Source: Cyclospora cayetanensis (Eukaryota; Apicomplexa; Conoidasida; Eucoccidiorida; Eimeriidae). From it: DNA of 64,000 bases. A model generated the notes under the pieces. That model ran no database searches, was not told where the DNA came from, and was given only the letters and a program-made list of their open reading frames with translations. Of the stretch, positions 34,501 to 47,200 are shown piece after piece. The stretch's first letter is position 1, and each line of letters starts with the position of its first letter. A program made the translations under genes and the position numbers. The stretch lies in contig NW_020312480.1 of the NCBI RefSeq assembly GCF_002999335.1, forward strand, positions 248,001 to 312,000, read 5' to 3'.

Positions 34501-37230
34501 AGCGCGCTGCCGAGGCAAAGGAGCAGCAGCTGCAGGAGCTGGAGCAAGAGCTGGAGCGGCAGCAGCGAGAGCAGCAGCAGCAGCACTTGCATCAGCAGCA
34601 GGTGCTGCAGCAAGAGCTGGAGGAGAGGAGGGACGCCTTGGAGAAGGAATACGTTGAGCGGAAGCAGCTGCTGCAGGAGGAGCAGCAACAACAGTTGTTG
34701 CAGCAGCAGCAGCAGCTCTTTGCCGAGCTTCAAGAAGAGCGGCAGAATCTGCAGCAGCAATTGGATAGTCAGTTGCTGCGCTTGCAAGAGCAGCAACATG
34801 CAGCAGCACGAGAAAGGCAGGACTTGCAGCAGCAGCGTCGTCAGCTGTCTATGGACCAGTGCGACCTGCAGCAGCAGCAACGGGAGTTATCTTTGGCCAC
34901 GGAGCGCTTGCAACAGGAGGAAGCGCAGCTAGAAGCTACGAAGGGTGCTTTGATTGTTGAGAGGCAGGCAGTGGAGCAGCGCGAGCAGCAAGCCACTCAG
35001 GAGATGCAGCATGCAGCACAGCAGCAGCGCGAGGCCGAGGAGGCGGTGCAGAGGCTACAGCAAGCAGAAGAAGAATTGATGAGCCAGCGCCTGCAGCTCC
35101 GCATGGGGCAAGAATCTTTGAGGGCAGATAGAGAATCCTTCACGCATGAGTCCCTCCGCGCGTCAGAAGCGCTCAAGGCAAAGGAGAGGCAGCTGCAGCA
35201 GCGAGAAGAACTGCTGCAGCGCCAGCAAGAACAGCTCAAGACAGACAAGCAGGCTGTAGGCACTCTCCAGAAGATCACCATTCTTCGGGCTGGGGAAACG
35301 GCGGGCAAGATGAAGCGTCCTCCGTTTTCTGCAGATATTCAGATTGCTCCTAAGCTTTCTAGTGCTTCATCTGATGCTCCTTCGGCTGCAGCTGGGGGGG
35401 CCCCCCATAGGACACCGAGGGCCCCGGGCGAGGTCAGAGGTGCTAAGCCTCTGAGCAGCAACGCCCCGAAGGGCAGCAGCAGCAGCAGCAGCAGCAGCAC
35501 ACGCAGCGGCTCTGCCGGGAGGGGTAGCAACAGAAGAGGCAGCAGTGCTGAGCCCCGTGCATCTCGTCTAGCGAGTGCTGCGTTGTCAAGTGCAGGGGCA
35601 GCCGCTGGTTCTTCCACGGCGGCTCTCACGGCGAAGGCAGGTGAGCATCGGCAAATGGTAGCTTTTAAATCTACCCAGAGCATCAAAATCCTTCCCTGAG
35701 AGGTACACGCTGCCTGCCGCACCGTTGCGTTGCTCCTACGCATTCCGTAGCTGCTGCGTGCCTGTGACTGGTTTCACTTTCTGCGCCGCAGCCTCGACCA
35801 TCACCATGCAGCACAGAGCAGGGGACCCTCCGTCAGAGGCAGTCGCAGACGACACCGCTCGCAAGACACGCGCTGCAATAATAGCGCCTGCTGCACGGGT
35901 TCCTGCTCTTATCCCTCCTGCTGCTGGGGCAGCAGCAACAGGCAGCAACAGTAGGCCACCGTTTGTTCACCATTCTCCGTTTCTAGATGAAGGGCCCCTG
36001 GAAGAGCTCGACGCCGCAACAGGCGCTCTGTTGGACTCAGCCCCTCGAGTAGGCGCAGCAGCTGCCGCACGTACTGCCGAGGCTGCCGCTGCCTCGCCAA
36101 GCTCAAGGGAAATGGGCATATACAACCGAACCCTCCCCAATTCGCGCTTCAGCACAGCTGCAAGTAGGCCCCCAACTTCGCTGCCTCTGCTTTTGTTGCT
36201 GCGTTTCAGCATCGCGGCGTAAAGGCCCTGTTGCTATAAGCCGTTTTCCGTGCGCAGCTGCTTCTGTCATTGCTGATGCAGCTGCTAGGTATCATGGAAC
36301 TTCATGGATGTTTATGATGGTGCAGGCAATTCGGTAGAGAGGAACACTTCGGGAGCAGGTCTTAGTGGGGTTTCCTCCGAAAGTGCAGTGACTGCGCAGC
36401 GGCTCTCGAATCCAGGACTGCAACAGCAGGATCCGCGGCAGCAGAAACAGCAGCAGCCATCGACCAGACCTCAATCTGCTTCCGTGAGCACCCTTTCGCA
36501 GAGGCAGCAGCATCAGCAAGATTGCGGCGTCGGGGGACTGCCGGAGCGGCCCGTCTCTGCTGCTTTGGGGGGCCCCCAAAGCCTTCCCAGCAGCAGCAGA
36601 AGCTTCACGCGTCTTTCGGGTGTAGACAACCTGCTTACGCTCCCGCAGCAGGCCTCTGGAGTCGGAAGTAGTGGGCTTTCAACTGTCTCGTCAGGCCTCA
36701 AGCGCCTCGCGCTCCAGCAAGACGGTTCCAGCGGCAGACAGCAACAACCAGCGGCTGCAACATCCACTGCCCTTAGGCCCGCTGCCGCAGTTTCTCTGCA
36801 GCAGCGCCTGAGTGTAGGCAGCACCACTTTGGTGGGCTTCGGAGCAGCCGCTGGGGGCAGCAGCGGGGCAGGCCTGCAAGAAGGACGGAGGCAGCAGCGA
36901 CAGCAGCTGCAGCATTCGATTTGTCGCGAACCCCCACAGCTGCGAAGCAGTCCATCGTCTCCCCAACACCAACACCAAACTCCTGGGTGCTCCCATGGTG
37001 CTGCACTTGGTGCGGCAGCCTGCTTGCGGCCGAACAGCAGCAGAGGCAGCACTGGCGAAGGTGCCGGGCGAGCCTCAGGTCACTCCGTAATTTCCCACAT
37101 GTCGGCTTTCGAGTTTGGCGATCCAAAGGGTGGTCCTCTTGTAGGTGGGGCCCTGCTGCGAGATGGCATGCCAGACGAATTTGCCGCTGCGAACTTTGAG
37201 GGCCTGGGAACCTCCGGGAGGCCCTCGTGA
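31552..37230 (+). CDS. Large Gln-rich coiled-coil protein (1594 residues), function unknown
   Basis: Six exons close in frame: 31552-32799, 33016-33498, 33684-34238, 34419-35640, 35792-36163 and 36326-37230. All five introns are 150-220 bp, GT-AG and phase-matched. The N-terminal third is low-complexity (Ser, Gly, Gln, Ala) with basic patches such as SRRRRHRRSSR. Exons 2-4 form an unbroken charged coiled coil of roughly 700 residues dominated by Q, E, L and R, coded largely by CAG repeats (QQQQELQQQ-type heptads). The C-terminal third returns to Ser/Gly/Ala/Gln low complexity. No catalytic domain is seen. Such architecture suggests a structural or scaffold role (cytoskeleton, centrosome, basal complex), but that is inference from shape only. 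Donor GTCAGG of exon 2 is weak. Homopolymer lengths are likely to vary between strains. Confidence 0.8.
33060..35240 (+). repeat. CAG trinucleotide-rich tract inside coding exons
   Basis: Interrupted (CAG)n and (CAA)n runs are spread over exons 2-4 of the Gln-rich gene, with pure runs of up to about six or seven units (for example near 33151, 34081 and 35477). Read in the gene frame they give poly-Gln. In other frames or on the other strand the same DNA gives long Ala-, Ser- or Leu-rich open frames that are not genes. Confidence 0.8.
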
Positions 37231-38057
37231 AGGAGAGACATGACTGTTTCCTTGGGGGATTTGCAGGCCTTCTCCTGTCCCCTCTATGGTGTCACGAATG
37301 CACTGGCAGGGCCCTGGCGCCGGTGCTGTACATTGAAGTGCACGCGCTTCTCCTCTTTATCTTCGCACCTGCATCCCTGGAGCCCTTTTTGTCAAGCAGT
37401 TCGCCTGTGCACTCCTCTCTATGTAGACACCGCCGTCGGTCACTCGGTACTCTAGTGTCTTTTTCCTCTCTCTCCGTGGCTTCTCCCCATTCTGTTCCTT
37501 ACCTTCCGTGGGCTCACAGCACCCGTCCGCTATGCCTTCTCAGCAGGGTACACGGCAAACGAGTGACCCTTTCCTTCTCCTTTTCCGCGGTGCTGTAAGC
37601 CCTTCGGGTCGGGCCTTCGCGCCGAGGAGAGGGGGCCCTCTGCGTAAGCCGCTGCTCTCGAGGGCGGGCGTTGAGCTCCCCCAAACCGTTTCCCACCCAC
37701 TACCCCTGTTTGTATTTAAGCCGAGGGATTTGTCTACGTCTTTTTCCGCTGCTGCACTTTTAACTTGATTTTGTAAGACTATATTTGTAAGGGGCCCGTT
37801 AGGGGCCACAACAAAAGGAAAGGCTCCACGCTACCGACAACAAGCGGGAAACGCGGCTTCAAGGCAAACGCACGCTGTTCGGGGTTTTGCTCTTAGACTT
37901 AAAAATTTAAGGCTCAGGACTTAGGGCAGAGAGGCACTAATACAGCTAGACAGTTGGCACCTGGCCAGCTGGTGCCCCCTGCAGTGTCCCTCCAGCACAA
38001 CAGTTCTCCCTAAACGGATGCTAGGGGTGGGTCCTGCTTCTCCACGAACAGCCGGAC
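37231..38057. other. Intergenic region between convergent genes
   Basis: This is the 3' flank of the Gln-rich gene and of the PEX3-like gene on the other strand. It contains GGGCCC words at 37630 and 37790-37810. No gene is seen. Confidence 0.5.
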
Positions 38058-39521
38058 TCAAGGAGCCACGAGCTGCTGCAACAAGAGATTATCTGTAGCA
38101 AGATAGAGCTGCTGTAACCACGATACATTTTCCGCTGCGCTGCTGTTGTTGCTTTGGGGAGGTGCCGCAGCAACAGCCGAGGTGTCGTCGGAGGCTCCCT
38201 GCCTGGGCCACCCAGACAATTTTCCGCGGGCTGCTTGCTGCAGCAGCTGCAGCTCCCGCGCATCCCTGAAACGCTTGAGTACTAAACTGACAAGGCCATT
38301 TTGAGGGCCCTTGCTGTCGCTGCTGTGAAGACGTTGGAGCCGAGAAGCAGTGATAGCTGAAAAAGCCTCGTCTAGGAGCTGGAGCAACAGTCGGGGAGAC
38401 AGCGCAGTCACAATCCCAGAGGCCTCCTCCCTGAGAATACTCCGGGCTTTCCGCAACAGCAGCGTGAGCTGTTGTTGCTGCTGCTGGGCCTCTGAAGGCT
38501 CCAGTGGCATTAGTTGCAAGACCTCTTCTGCTGATAAGAAGTGCTGCTGCTGGTGGATGGCCGCCTCAACTGCTCCACGCACTTCTGCTGATGAGGGAAG
38601 GGGTACTGCTGCCTGCACAGCGGCAAATGCCGGCAGCTGTTCCACAAAGTTGTGTTTTTGTAGCTCTTGCAGGCGCTTCCTGCTGTCCTCTAGAAGTGCC
38701 CTTGCTGAGTCTTCTACTGCTGCAGCGGAACCCTTGGTTGGCAATAGAAGCAGTGTTTGCCGAGAGAGACACGTCAGCCAAATTTGCTGCAGCAACAAAT
38801 GGCTCTGCTCCTGCAGCTGCGGCTCCTCTTGCAGAACACGCCGCACAACAGCCCGCAGAAGCTGCTGTGTTTCTTGTGGCAGCTCTTGCAGCGGGCTGCC
38901 GTAGCTATTGCATTGCCGTCCTCCCGCGTGCCTGCTGCTGCGATTACGAGTGCTGTTGCTGCCCTGAGGTGCTCCGCCGTGACATGCGGCATCTTTCTGG
39001 TCAGGTGCCTTGAAACCGTCTTGACCATCTTGCTGCTGATGCATGTAAAGCTCACGCAGATAAAGACAAAGGCTGCGATGCCCAAAATGTAGCTCATGGG
39101 GCTGCAGCTGCAATAGCGCAGCAACAATGGGGTTAGCTAAGCAAAAGACCACAGAGCCAGAAGTGGCAGCTGCAGCAGGAGCACGACATTGAGACGCCTC
39201 CCGCGGTCTCTTGATGCATAGGGGTTCTGCCTTCTTCTCGGGTAGCCGGTCTAGCTCCCGTTCGTGGTCTGTTTGCTGGTGCTGGTTTTGTTGATTGCCC
39301 TCTCTCCCATCTGTTTGGGCCTTGTGGAGCACCTGGTGGAGGATGCAGAGCCTCAGGATCTGCAGTCTGTTACTGATTCGCTGTAGAACCTCTTTGTCAA
39401 GTGGCCCCTGCTTCTGACCCTGCTGTGTCTGCCGCTGCTCGGGGAAACTGTTTTCCGTGGCTTCAAGGGAGTGTTCCGTCCCCTCATATAGCACAGAGAG
39501 GGACTGTAGCAAGTGAGGCAT
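38058..39521 (-). CDS. PEX3-like protein candidate (peroxisome biogenesis), otherwise hypothetical
   Basis: A single - strand frame of 487 codons from ATG 39521, largely alpha-helical and rich in Leu, Gln and Ala. The order of weak signatures recalls peroxin-3, the membrane receptor that brings PEX19 cargo to peroxisomes. They are STMPHLLQSLSVL at the start (PEX3: TVLSMLPTL), an ILRLCILHQVL helix, the block NPIVAALLQLQPHEL followed by RSLCLYLREL (PEX3: LLRVQLNI then YIYL), LLLRKARSILREEASGIVTAL (PEX3: LLNETRDMLESPDFSTVL) and a C-terminal WLQQLYLATDNLLLQQL. A membrane segment expected at the PEX3 N-terminus would lie in an upstream exon; a CAG acceptor near 39565 could join one. Similarity is at the level of pattern, so the name is tentative. 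A generic helical protein with Gln repeats is the main alternative. Confidence 0.4.
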   Translation of the reverse strand: MPHLLQSLSVLYEGTEHSLEATENSFPEQRQTQQGQKQGPLDKEVLQRISNRLQILRLCILHQVLHKAQTDGREGNQQNQHQQTDHERELDRLPEKKAEPLCIKRPREASQCRAPAAAATSGSVVFCLANPIVAALLQLQPHELHFGHRSLCLYLRELYMHQQQDGQDGFKAPDQKDAACHGGAPQGSNSTRNRSSRHAGGRQCNSYGSPLQELPQETQQLLRAVVRRVLQEEPQLQEQSHLLLQQIWLTCLSRQTLLLLPTKGSAAAVEDSARALLEDSRKRLQELQKHNFVEQLPAFAAVQAAVPLPSSAEVRGAVEAAIHQQQHFLSAEEVLQLMPLEPSEAQQQQQQLTLLLRKARSILREEASGIVTALSPRLLLQLLDEAFSAITASRLQRLHSSDSKGPQNGLVSLVLKRFRDARELQLLQQAARGKLSGWPRQGASDDTSAVAAAPPQSNNSSAAENVSWLQQLYLATDNLLLQQLVAP

Positions 39522-41249
39522 TGTGCTGCTGCGGCTGCTGCTGTTGCCGTTGCTCGTGCTGCTGCTGGGGGTCCCCTATGTCGGTCCACTTGCAGCGCCC
39601 CACCAGACAACCCCCTTCTTGGGAGACAGACATTAAAAGAGAGGGCGCTGAGACTGTGTGTGTCTGCTTCTTCATAGCAAACAAGGGAGGAAGTGTTGGC
39701 GGAAAACTCCGTGGGGGTCCTGTGAGGGGGTAGGCATATATTGGGGCCCTCGAGGCACCGGGGGCCATAGCAGTGTCTTAAGACTAGCGAGCGATTAGGA
39801 GCCTCTCCTACGAACCTTTTGGTGCCTTCATAATTTAATAAGCTTGACACTTATTGAATTTTAGAAGGCTCTCTATTCTTATGGTGAGATCTCGTTGCTC
39901 GCCTTGCGGCTCCTGCGCGCAGTCGCTGCCCTCACTCGATGCTGCTTTGGCTACTGTCCAACCACGGCAATATACGGGGTTTCAGGAGGAATATAAGCAG
40001 CTTTTGATGGTGTGATACGGTGTGTAGCGTATATTTCATTGTTAGCAATCCGCTATGTGCCGGCACAAGCAGCAGCAACTGGGTCACACTAACCAGCCTT
40101 AATGAAAAGCACCCGTTGAAGCGAGGCTAAAACAACCGCATGAAGACCCTTTGAAAAACGGCATCAGAGCAGCAGCGGGGGTGGCTTTCTCTAATGCGCC
40201 AGTAGGAAGTGCATTGACAGGAATTACAGCAACCGCTGAAGGTCACTGCTGATGTGGAGGAAACTCGGTGGAAAAAGCCTCGACTGGTATGCAAGTGGGC
40301 ATCCCCTACCACAAAACAAACAAGGGTTCTTCTGTGCTGCAGCCCTTTTCCTCCGGAGGTGCAACACAGCAACAGGATGGGGGAGGGTGGGGCATTGCCT
40401 GTTGGGTTGGTGCACAATACTGAGGCAGCACCATTCTCCGAGGTTTGCGGGATAATCCAGCGACTTTCAGATCCTCACGCCTCCAGTACTGAAAAGACCG
40501 AGTACGGCCGACTCTAAAACCAATGCAAACAATGGCTGCTTAGAGGGACACTCTTAGCTGCCTGCTTAGCTAGCCAGGTATACGAGGGATGTTGGGTGAC
40601 TCCACATGCGAATAGTTAGAAGCATCGACTTGGCAAAAGAAACTTCAAGACATGTCTAGCTAGAGGGAGAGAGATAGCTAACTGGTGGTAGAGTTTCAGC
40701 CAGCAAAGGACGGACGTAAGGGAAACTTGTTTGTTTGATGATGCAGGTACTGCATTTCCTTTCTTGAGCGTCTTGCGCCAGATTGCGACCCTTTCCCGCT
40801 CTTGCGACTCCTTCTTCCTCACAGAGTCCGCATCACGATGATAGAGATATTGATGCCGAGCACGGGGCAGCGCCACGCCGCATAAGCACGCAGGGATTGA
40901 GCGAATACAGGCAGAGAATTAATAGTAGATGCATAGTTATTGAAAGTGGGCGGCAGATGGCAGCATAACGATAGCAGGGAAATGAAACATATGCGGGCTG
41001 CTTAGTGCACGGAATGTGAAAAGGAAACGCCAACATGGACCAGCACAAGAGAGCAAGCAGTAGCGATACCAGGCAGATAATCAACCTCAATAGAGGTAGT
41101 GAAAGGAAATAATTTTCATGGCTTTTAAGCGAACATGCCGCATGAGCTAGTTGGAATAGACAGAAAATGACGCGAAGGCGCTTGGATGCAATAGGCACTA
41201 CTAGAATCGTAGCGGCGAAAATAGAGGTAGGGGGGTGGCAGGAACACCC
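39522..41249. other. Region with probable upstream exons of flanking genes
   Basis: The first 350 bp continue open - strand frames and may include a 5' exon of the PEX3-like gene. Nothing recognisable lies between about 39900 and 41200. The missing N-terminal residues of DNA ligase IV probably come from an exon here that could not be identified. Confidence 0.35.
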
Positions 41250-44200
41250 ATGCGCACTGCACGTCAACTTTTGATGCCTGTGCTCTGCCTACAAATGTGC
41301 TTGCAGGACAGGAGGCGTCCTCCTCTAAAGCTACGTCTGGCTACCCTGATCGGGGTATATGTGGAAGTATTTGCGTTGCCACCAGCTGTAGGTGCGTTGC
41401 TACAGTCGTACCGAGACCCAGAAGCAGCAGCAACAATTCGGGATGGAGCATACCTTGGGGCCTGCAGCTCTACAGGATCCTTTGCTGCTGCTGGATCAGC
41501 AAAGCCAGGAGACTTTCCCAGCTGCCTCTCAGCTGTGCTAAAGCAACGGATCGGGAACCGGGTCTCTTCAGTTACTGTGGTCAGCTCCAGGAACAACCAC
41601 CAAATTTCTCTTGACGGTTGGTTTAAGGACATAAGGCCTTTCTTTGTACCTTTGATGTAACGGAGTGACGCTGTTCTAGTGCATAGGAGATGGCAACGGT
41701 GTCCCCACAACGTTTGCTGACGTTGGGACCGCAGGTGCTGCTCCTGCTTTCTCCGTATTCTGCTAAGTGTGGCTGCTCCTACAGCCACCTATGTGGGTAG
41801 CTGCTTTGCTGGATACTCGCAACGTTACTGCTGTTGCTTCGGTTTCAGGGGGAAGTAAACAAATACTTAGATCTACTGCATGGGGCGGTCTCCTTGCAGG
41901 AGAAGACCATGCACTTGGGATGTCTAGTCAGGCAGCTGGGACCTGAGGAGAATGCCTGTCTTATTGGAATTATCACCAAAAACCTGAAGCTGGGGGCGGC
42001 AGAAAATAGGCTTCTGCTTCCACTCGACAGGGACGCCAAACTGTTGCTAGCTAGGATATCAGACCTCAAGGTCAGCATCTGTGGGGTATACAGGAAGGGA
42101 GTTCGGTGCATTCCGCGACTACACAGAGCATTAGAACAAGCGATGGCTTTGACTCAAAAGGAGAAAGTGATCAGCAGCATAACAGGCAAAACGGAGCTTC
42201 ATTTATTTGGGATTAAAGTCGCCTGCTGTTTCGTTTGGTTCTGGGACTGTGTAGGGTGTGCTGGATGAAATAGCACTAAGAAGACTCAGGAAGGCACCTG
42301 CATCGCTGCAGAAGCTCGCTGCTCAAGACACTCAGGTTAGCGGCTGGAGCGATGCAAACCAGGAGGAGGAGCTTCTATTTAAGCCTTTACGTCCGATGCT
42401 AGCCTCGATGTGCCGACAGGCCGACTTGCAAGGGCTGCTGCAGCTTGACTCAGCGCAGTAAGGCAGCTACTGGATGAACGGGGAGAGGCAGAGGCAGTGG
42501 GCGTAGTAGGAGAGCAGAGGGAGGGAGATTTAGACTTCAAGGCGGGCTGTGTAGGTCTGGGCCCTAAATTTGTGGGGATTGCAGCCACCATTTCCTTCCA
42601 TTTGTCTTATTTTCTCCTCTTTTCACTGTGCGCTGTTCCATAACGTTCCTTTGCTGCTTCGTAAATCAGCGGCCTCCTTATCGTGGCCATGCTAGCGTGG
42701 CCTTCCTCTTCACTCTTCTCCAGCCTCCTACAAGGGCATCCTGTGTCTATTCCGTGTGCTGCAGGGGGCAACTGATAGTAGAGCAAAAGTGGGATGGAGA
42801 GCGGCTCCTCGCCCACGTCTACTGTGGCCCTGGTACGGAGGCCAAAGCTGTGCTCTTTTCACGCAATGGGCTTGACTGTTCCTCCAGATATGGATACACG
42901 TCTCGCTGCTGTCCCCAGCAGCAGCAGCATCAGGGAGAGACGGGGTGCCTTCCTGATCTCTGCAGCGTGCTGCTGCAGTCGCTGCTTGGCCACAGTTGCA
43001 TTTTAGACGGAGAGATCTTCGCCTACGATGCAGAACACAAGCGACCACTTCCTCTCAAAGCGATACGGTGTGTCTGCGGCGTGTGCTCTGCTTGACCAAC
43101 GTTGTTCGGATCGTTTGATCAATGTCTTGCCCACTTATCAGGTGCTCCGTAACTTCCTGAGACCTTCGTCTCTTTGTTCCCCTTTGCTTCTTCCCCAGCA
43201 GCGCTTCTGACATTGAGCTCTCTCCTTTAAAAGTGCATCGCTTCGAAATAAATGCTAAGGGATTAGTCTTGCAGTGATCTGTCAATAACCACAAATCGAA
43301 GAGGCGACACACACTTCCTGTAACGCCGCCTCAGGATTTCTTGTTGTTGGTGCCGCTTTTTTGACGTGCCTGTTATTATGAATATTGGTGTTGCAGGGGG
43401 GTGGCCGCGGCGGAGACGGCTCATCATTTTTTGGTCTACATGGTATTCGATATTTTGTCGTATAGTAGCCGAGACGGCACAGGGGTGCATAGGCACTCGC
43501 TGCTGCACATGCGTCTCTCTGACCGGAAGTGAGTGTCACTTCTGTAGTTGGAGGCAGCACGGCAGCATAAGACGCGAATGCGAAGGAAAGGGTAGGGGCA
43601 GTGGTAGATACCCAAAGGAAAAGGGGATTTAGAGAAGTAGCGGAAGGGATTCACGGGCTATGGCATGTACCACATCAAAGATAGACTAAAGGAGAAGTGA
43701 CAGAGGAGAATAGTGATATGAGCTCTTGTAATTGAAGTTATCTGTGGTTTTTTGTACTGATCCGTATAGAGCTCTTCTTCAGACGGTCCTCAAGCCACAT
43801 CCTCCACGTCTTCAGCTTGCACCTTTCTCTGTCGCTACCAATTCCCAACAGGTGAATATCATGAATGCTTCGACTTCAATTCGTAGTGGTGCCACCGCTG
43901 TGGCTTAATTGCTGTGGGACTGCCTTTAGAACTTTAACTCCTGAATTCGCCTCCGTCTTCTCCTGGTGCCACTTCAGATTTTGAGCAGATTGAAGGAAGT
44001 GGTCCATGGGGGTGGCGAGGGCCTCATGCTGAAAGCCCCCTTCTCATTCTACGCATTAGATTCACGGTGAGCAATGCGGAGGACCTCTGCCTGCTTTATC
44101 TGCTGCATTTATCGCTGCTCACGCACTCCTGACTGTGGTTTTTCTGCTTTTTGAATGTTGCAGACAGGATGGATGGTTCAAGCTGAAACCGTTATTTGGC

Positions 44201-47200
44201 CAAATTGGAGACAGTTTGGATCTCATTGCTATAGGGGCGTTTTATGCTTCAACATCGACAGGGAGAAATCTCGTAAGCAGTTCAAACGGCAGCACCAGCG
44301 AGCATGCCACTGTAGGGCAGGCAGCTAGGGAGCAGATTCTGCGGCAAAGAACTGGGACACGGGCATAATGGGGAGCAGAAGCTGGAAGGTACGAAAGTTG
44401 GAATATAGGCCGAACAGGGGTATGGGGAAGAGAATGAAACAAAGTGCATAGCATGGAGACTTCTGAGAAATATAAAGGGAGGCTCAGGGTACAGCTAGGC
44501 AGCAGGAAGTGGGATAGATATAACGGGATGGCCTACATGCAGATTGGAGATAAAAGAGCACAACAGGCAGCTGTCAGAGGGATTGTGCGCTCTGTACACT
44601 GTATTTCGGTCAACTGGATAGACTGTGTGCACATTGCAGGAGTCCCGAGACCCATTATCGCACTGCACGCATTTACTTTTGGGGGTTATTGACCCAAGGG
44701 ACAACAGAAAGGTCCTCAGCTTTTGCAGGGTGCGCTTATCCTCACTTTTACGATTGTTGCTGCCGTTGTGCATGGTTTGACCGGTGATGCCGTTGGTTTC
44801 GCTACTGTGGCTTGTTTGTGCGGCATGGCCTGTATCGGTGAAGTTAACTCAGTCTCATTCGTTTGGCATTTCACCCAGAGTCATCCTTCCCAATTCCGTT
44901 GATGACTCACACTCATGACTGGATGCAAATCATGCTGTTGCTGATTTTGCGATGACTGTGGCTGTTGTAAACGATGCAGGTTGGAGGCCTCAGTGCTTTG
45001 CAGCTCCTTCAGTTGAGGGGCCATCTGGGTCCTCATGCTGTTCGCAAGTCCCCAGGCGAAACACTTGAAAACACCGCCCCTTGGTTATCGTCGAAATGCA
45101 AATCCTCCACAAGGCACGCTGTTCTACTGGTGCTAATGCCGTTTCTATCACTTTTCCTGTTACTGCTGCAGCTGCCTACTGCTACGGGTTGGCGCTGTTC
45201 AAAGTTAGGGCTGGTTCTGCTGTCACGATCTGAAGCTGGCACTTCTGCGATTTTACGCTTATTCTTCCTCTGCTATTTTCTGCCTCTCTCTCCGCGGCCC
45301 GTGTACGCTTGCCGTGCTGTTGCTCATACGAATGCTGCTGCTCTTCTTACTGTTTTTGCTCTTGCATTAGGGTGGATGTGACGTGGCCTCCCAACGTAAG
45401 CTGGGTGGTCTCAGTCGGAGGATCCGAATTTTTGCCATCTTCAGATTTTGATGTCGGTTTTACACTCCGCTTTCCACTTTTGATTGAGGCACCAAGAAAG
45501 GATAAAACGCCACAAGATGCCATAACGCTGCAGCAGCTGCAAGTACAGCAAGCCTCCCTGCAGGTTCCATGTTATCTTCATTTTCCCATTCATCTGTTCT
45601 TACCGCCACTCCCTTATGGGCATAGTCTGCCTTAGTTGAGACCGCAGCACGCTAACGCTTTTCCAGTTCCCTATATGACCTTTGTTGCTCACAGATATGC
45701 CGACTGTTGTGGCAGCAGCAACACCCACAGCAGATGTCTAATTTACCTGCGCTGTTCGTTCCGTTGCAGGCGCTGATAAAAAAGAGCTGCTCTACCTTTT
45801 TACGAGACGGCGCAGCATCTCCACACGATTCAACTTCATCGAAAGGTACTTCCGAAAAGGCAGCAGAGCAACAAATGCTGCATCAGCAGCAACATCTTCA
45901 ACAACAGCTGCAACAGTACCAGGAACAACCGAAGCAGCACGAACGGCAGTATGGGACTGATTTGAATGGTGGGTCTTATTTAGGAGCGCCTCGAGAGACC
46001 TTGGTCGTGCGCGTTGCTACTGCTTCTCGCGATGAGAAAGAACAGCAGCAGCTGCCGCCTGAACGTCGCCAGCACCGGGACCTGATCGCACTGCCACAAC
46101 GCTCAGCAAAAGCAATGCATGTGAATGCCGGAGAAGCAATCTCTCACGGATCTTCGCCAAAGAACTCACCCAAAAGTAGCGGCTCTACCAGCACCAACGA
46201 AGCGTTTCATCTTGTTTCATCAGTATCGCTGGATCAAAGCGCTACTCGCCGGCGGTACGGTGCAGCAAGACGAGGGGGAGTATCGATTTGGGGTTCTTCA
46301 TACCGTCTGGTATCCCACATGCTACCTGTTCGGACGACGCCAGCCATATCCCTCGCTACGGGTGCTTTGCCGCTGAGTGGTGTTGAGCTTTGGATCATAC
46401 ATGGAGACAGAATGCACCAGAAAGAGAGACTGGAGAGGATTGCTCTCTCTCTGGGTGCCTCCTTACGCCAGTCACCCTGTGCCAGTCTTTTTGCTGCTAT
46501 TGCTGCTACTGCAAGCTTCCGTACCTCGGCAGTATCAAAAGCTTTCCCAGAAATCCCCGTGTTGCATCTGGAGTGGCTGCTCGCTTGCCAGCGGCAGCAA
46601 CAGAAAGTGCTGCTGCTCCCGCGTTTCGTGTTGTATGCCCCCATGAAGGTCTTGAATCATTTGAAGGAGGAGTACGACAAGTACGGAGACGGGTTCTTTC
46701 TTGATACTACACCAGATGAAGTGCGACACTCCCTAGAAACAGCTGCAGCAGCTGCTGCTGCGGAAGTCCCTGCTGCTGCCAATGGCAGCAGCACACCCGA
46801 CAAACTCGCGACTACGACGAGTGCTTTTACTATTGACACTTCGTCCTTAATGAAGGAGCATGAGCAGGGGCAGCAGCAACCAGCTGATAATGGTTCTTCT
46901 GATCCTGTAGCAGATGGGAGAGGTTCTCCATCTGGAGGAAGTAGTGGCTATTCTCGCACATGGAGGGCAGTCACTGCAGCGGCAGCGGCCATAGAAGAAA
47001 TAAGCCCAATTACAGAGCGTACACCTCTGATGCAGTCAGCACCAATAACAGCAGAGTCACTAACTTTTGTTGCAGAGGGGCAGACCAGAAAGTGTTTCAG
47101 CAGTAGCAGGGTAAGCCCCGAGATCCGCCTAACAGCAGCAGAAACTCAACTAGCAGCTTCACTGGAGGAAAGAAATAGCCTCAGCAGAACTAAAAGATGT

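Noticed and set aside
34390..34880. Long - strand frames rich in Ala or Leu
   Set aside because: They are shadows of the CAG tract coding poly-Gln on the + strand; only the + strand exons join in phase with splice sites.
43366..43632. Independent small ORF on the + strand inside LIG4
   Set aside because: It is another frame of the LIG4 exon 43397-43528, whose true frame gives the conserved FLVYMVFDILS strand.
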